This document shows, piece after piece, positions 63,496-64,000 of a stretch of 64,000 nucleotides of DNA. Position 1 is the stretch's first letter. Each line of letters begins with the position of its first letter. The DNA lies in assembly GCA_023213315.1 (NCBI GenBank), contig JAKCPI010000409.1, positions 18,345 through 82,344 on the forward strand. Direction: 5' to 3'. This stretch comes from Euborellia annulipes (Eukaryota; Arthropoda; Insecta; Dermaptera; Anisolabididae). Under the pieces are notes generated by a model. It was not told the DNA's origin. It worked only from the letters and a program-made list of their open reading frames with translations, and made no database searches. Position numbers and translations under genes: made by a program.

Positions 63496-64000
63496 ATCTA
63501 CATTAACTTACTATTAAAACTTAAAAATTACTTTTGAAGAGGGGACTAATAAAACATTTCAAAAGATTTATGATTATTTCTTCAATTCATAATGAATAAA
63601 TTTGCATCGGAGCGGCGCAATATCCTTCTTCGTATATCAAGTAAGCCTTCATCTTAGTGACATTTGATTGTATGAACCCTGCTATAATAAAAACAAATGA
63701 CGTTTCTCCTTTTATTTTTCCTCCTAATTTAAAAAAAAAGCCAACAAAAATATTTCAATCCAATGGGTTATGAAAAAAAAAAAATAATAAAAGTTTCATA
63801 AGCAAAGAAATGATAAATTAGTATCATAAAATTTTTCCCGCTAAATCTCATTTTAATGATATGTTCATAAATAAAAATAAAAAAAAGAAACTTCATATGC
63901 ATATAAACGTAATTATATATGAAAATTGAAATGGAGCTTATTTATATTTGGTGATTTTATATTGAAATGCTGGCGTCAAAGAATCTCCCATTTCATTTGA
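63496..64000. other. Non-coding AT-rich stretch
   Basis: No repeat family or coding signal recognised up to the window edge. Confidence 0.45.

Overview
The window looks like animal (metazoan) nuclear DNA, most likely from an arthropod. It is strongly AT-rich, with long homopolymers, CA and GACA microsatellites, no operon structure and no intact gene. Every coding trace is a decayed transposon gene: one hAT transposase C-terminus and one LINE reverse-transcriptase C-terminus. A compact, repeat-rich crustacean or chelicerate genome would fit, but the species cannot be fixed from this sequence. Almost everything recognisable is mobile DNA, and much of it is nested, so target-site duplications (TSDs) and element ends can be read directly.

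Main families (names are local to this report). (1) HINE-1: a non-autonomous element of about 0.8-1.2 kb with at least 18 copies. It starts ACTTTCTCTTACC, carries a GTCT/GT-rich microsatellite, the palindrome AGTACTAGTACT and the 14-mer GTTGCCATGGTAAC, and ends in a hairpin of about 95 nt whose foot is CACACCAGATTTTT. The 5' terminus recurs inverted inside that 3' hairpin, and copies enter T-runs without a clear TSD, as in Helentron/HINE elements. (2) SINE-1: tRNA-derived, about 245 bp, about 17 copies, with a 15-bp palindromic core and TSDs up to 13 bp. (3) SINE-2 (about 165 bp) and SINE-3 (554 bp, AAT tail), also with tRNA-like promoters. (4) Many hAT-type MITEs, eleven of which show 8-bp TSDs at both ends. 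(5) Head-to-head fold-back units carrying hammerhead-ribozyme-like cores (CTGANGA, variable stem II, GAAACGTY), as expected of Penelope-like elements. (6) Single Tc1/mariner-like, pogo-like, TTAA-flanked and Helitron-like elements.

Layout. 0.5-1.3 kb pogo-like MITE; 2.7-4.0 kb hAT-d with a fold-back insert; 5.5-7.0 kb HINE-1 remnants, hAT and a mariner MITE; 8.2-9.8 kb HINE-1 carrying SINE-3, SINE-1 and hAT; 11-12.4 kb two fold-backs and a HINE-1; 13.1-16.2 kb two HINE-1 copies with hAT inserts; 17.5-21.7 kb hAT, SINE and self-nested HINE-1; 22.1-22.7 kb tandem SINE-1; 24.1-25.7 kb HINE-1 inside HINE-1; 27.7-28.6 kb hAT transposase relic; 29.5-34 kb MITEs and a Helitron-like end with a fold-back; 37.2-38.1 kb TTAA element with two inserts; 39.5-44.6 kb HINE-1 copies, a LINE relic split by a 639-bp fold-back, and hAT-d; 45.7-50.3 kb mixed repeats; 51.6-55.1 kb a cluster of ribozyme fold-backs with a Helitron-like GC-rich end; 56-60.4 kb hAT, SINE and HINE-1; 61.4-63.3 kb a deeply nested block.

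The stretches between (mainly 4.0-5.5, 7.0-8.2, 9.9-11.0, 12.4-13.2, 16.2-17.5, 19.7-20.7, 26.6-27.7, 35.5-37.2, 38.1-39.2, 44.6-45.7, 50.6-51.6, 55.1-56.0, 57.8-58.3, 60.4-61.4 and 63.5-64.0 kb) show no gene I can support. The most unusual points are the ribozyme-like fold-backs with compensatory stem changes, the repeated self-insertion of HINE-1 into itself, and the perfect RFX X-box 14-mer that HINE-1 carries at 11 sites.
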